15,100 nucleotides of DNA. It comes from Strigomonas culicis (lineage: Eukaryota; Euglenozoa; Kinetoplastea; Trypanosomatida; Trypanosomatidae). Position 1 is the first letter of the stretch. Each line of letters opens with the position of its first letter. Positions 15,095 to 15,100 of the stretch are shown piece after piece. The notes under the pieces are model-generated. The model worked only from the letters and a program-made list of their open reading frames with translations, was not told the DNA's origin and did no database searches. Both the position numbers and the translations under genes were made by a program. The stretch is from NCBI GenBank assembly GCA_000482145.1, contig AUXH01000472.1, forward strand, positions 1 through 15,100. The letters run 5' to 3'.

Positions 15095-15100
15095 CGTCCT
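14761..15100. other. Terminal spacer running out of the window
   Basis: Non-coding sequence following the last gene. It contains an A run near 14817-14827, a perfect 14-base palindrome at 14828-14841, an A/C-rich stretch, a near-palindrome GCGCAT-T-ATGCGC at 15011-15023 and a terminal CT repeat. It probably comprises the 3'UTR of the 117-residue protein gene and the start of the acceptor region of a gene beyond the window. Confidence 0.55.
15068..15094. repeat. (CT)n microsatellite
   Basis: A run of about thirteen CT units closes the window. By comparison with the other spacers it is likely the polypyrimidine tract for the next gene downstream on the plus strand, whose AG and ATG lie outside the window. 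Confidence 0.85.

Overview
The window looks like a piece of a trypanosomatid (kinetoplastid) nuclear chromosome. Nine intronless protein-coding genes lie head to tail on the plus strand. They are separated by AT- and pyrimidine-rich spacers that end in a polypyrimidine tract and an AG a short way before each ATG, as expected for a polycistronic unit resolved by spliced-leader trans-splicing and coupled polyadenylation. Several products are protozoan or flagellate in character (PACRG, a PEX2-type peroxin, a SYCP2-like protein resembling kinetoplastid kinetochore proteins KKT17/KKT18). I cannot name the genus. No spliced-leader, tRNA, rRNA, CRISPR array or mobile element was recognised.

Layout: 1-721 is a GC-rich block (about 1-265) followed by a T-rich spacer. 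722-2032 encodes a CLP1-like mRNA 3'-end processing factor with a degenerate P-loop. 2033-2649 is a very AT-rich spacer with TAA/AAT microsatellites. 2650-4443 encodes VPS33, the SM protein of the HOPS/CORVET tethers. 4728-5849 encodes a JJJ1/DNAJC21-type J protein. 6167-7084 encodes PACRG of the axonemal inner junction. 7602-8954 encodes CSN2 of the COP9 signalosome. 9503-11437 encodes a SYCP2-like protein (ARM-like + PH-like + linker + coiled coil). 11778-12767 encodes PEX2 of the glycosome/peroxisome import machinery. 13006-13371 encodes a small PHD-like zinc protein. 13616-14020 and 14407-14760 encode two small single-pass membrane proteins of unknown function. The window closes in a spacer with a CT repeat, probably the acceptor tract of the next gene.

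The genes are not functionally related; trypanosomatid gene clusters are co-transcribed without being operons in the bacterial sense. In every case the ATG chosen is the first ATG after the best AG acceptor, so 5'UTRs come out at roughly 20-100 nt. Codon use shifts along the window: by hand count G/C-ending codons are 19 of the first 40 in CLP1 and VPS33, 27 of the last 40 in VPS33 and 30 of the first 40 in the J protein.

Points most worth following are the SYCP2/KKT17-18-like gene, the eroded Walker A motif of CLP1, the compositional gradient with the odd GC-rich left edge, and the three small uncharacterised proteins at the right end.
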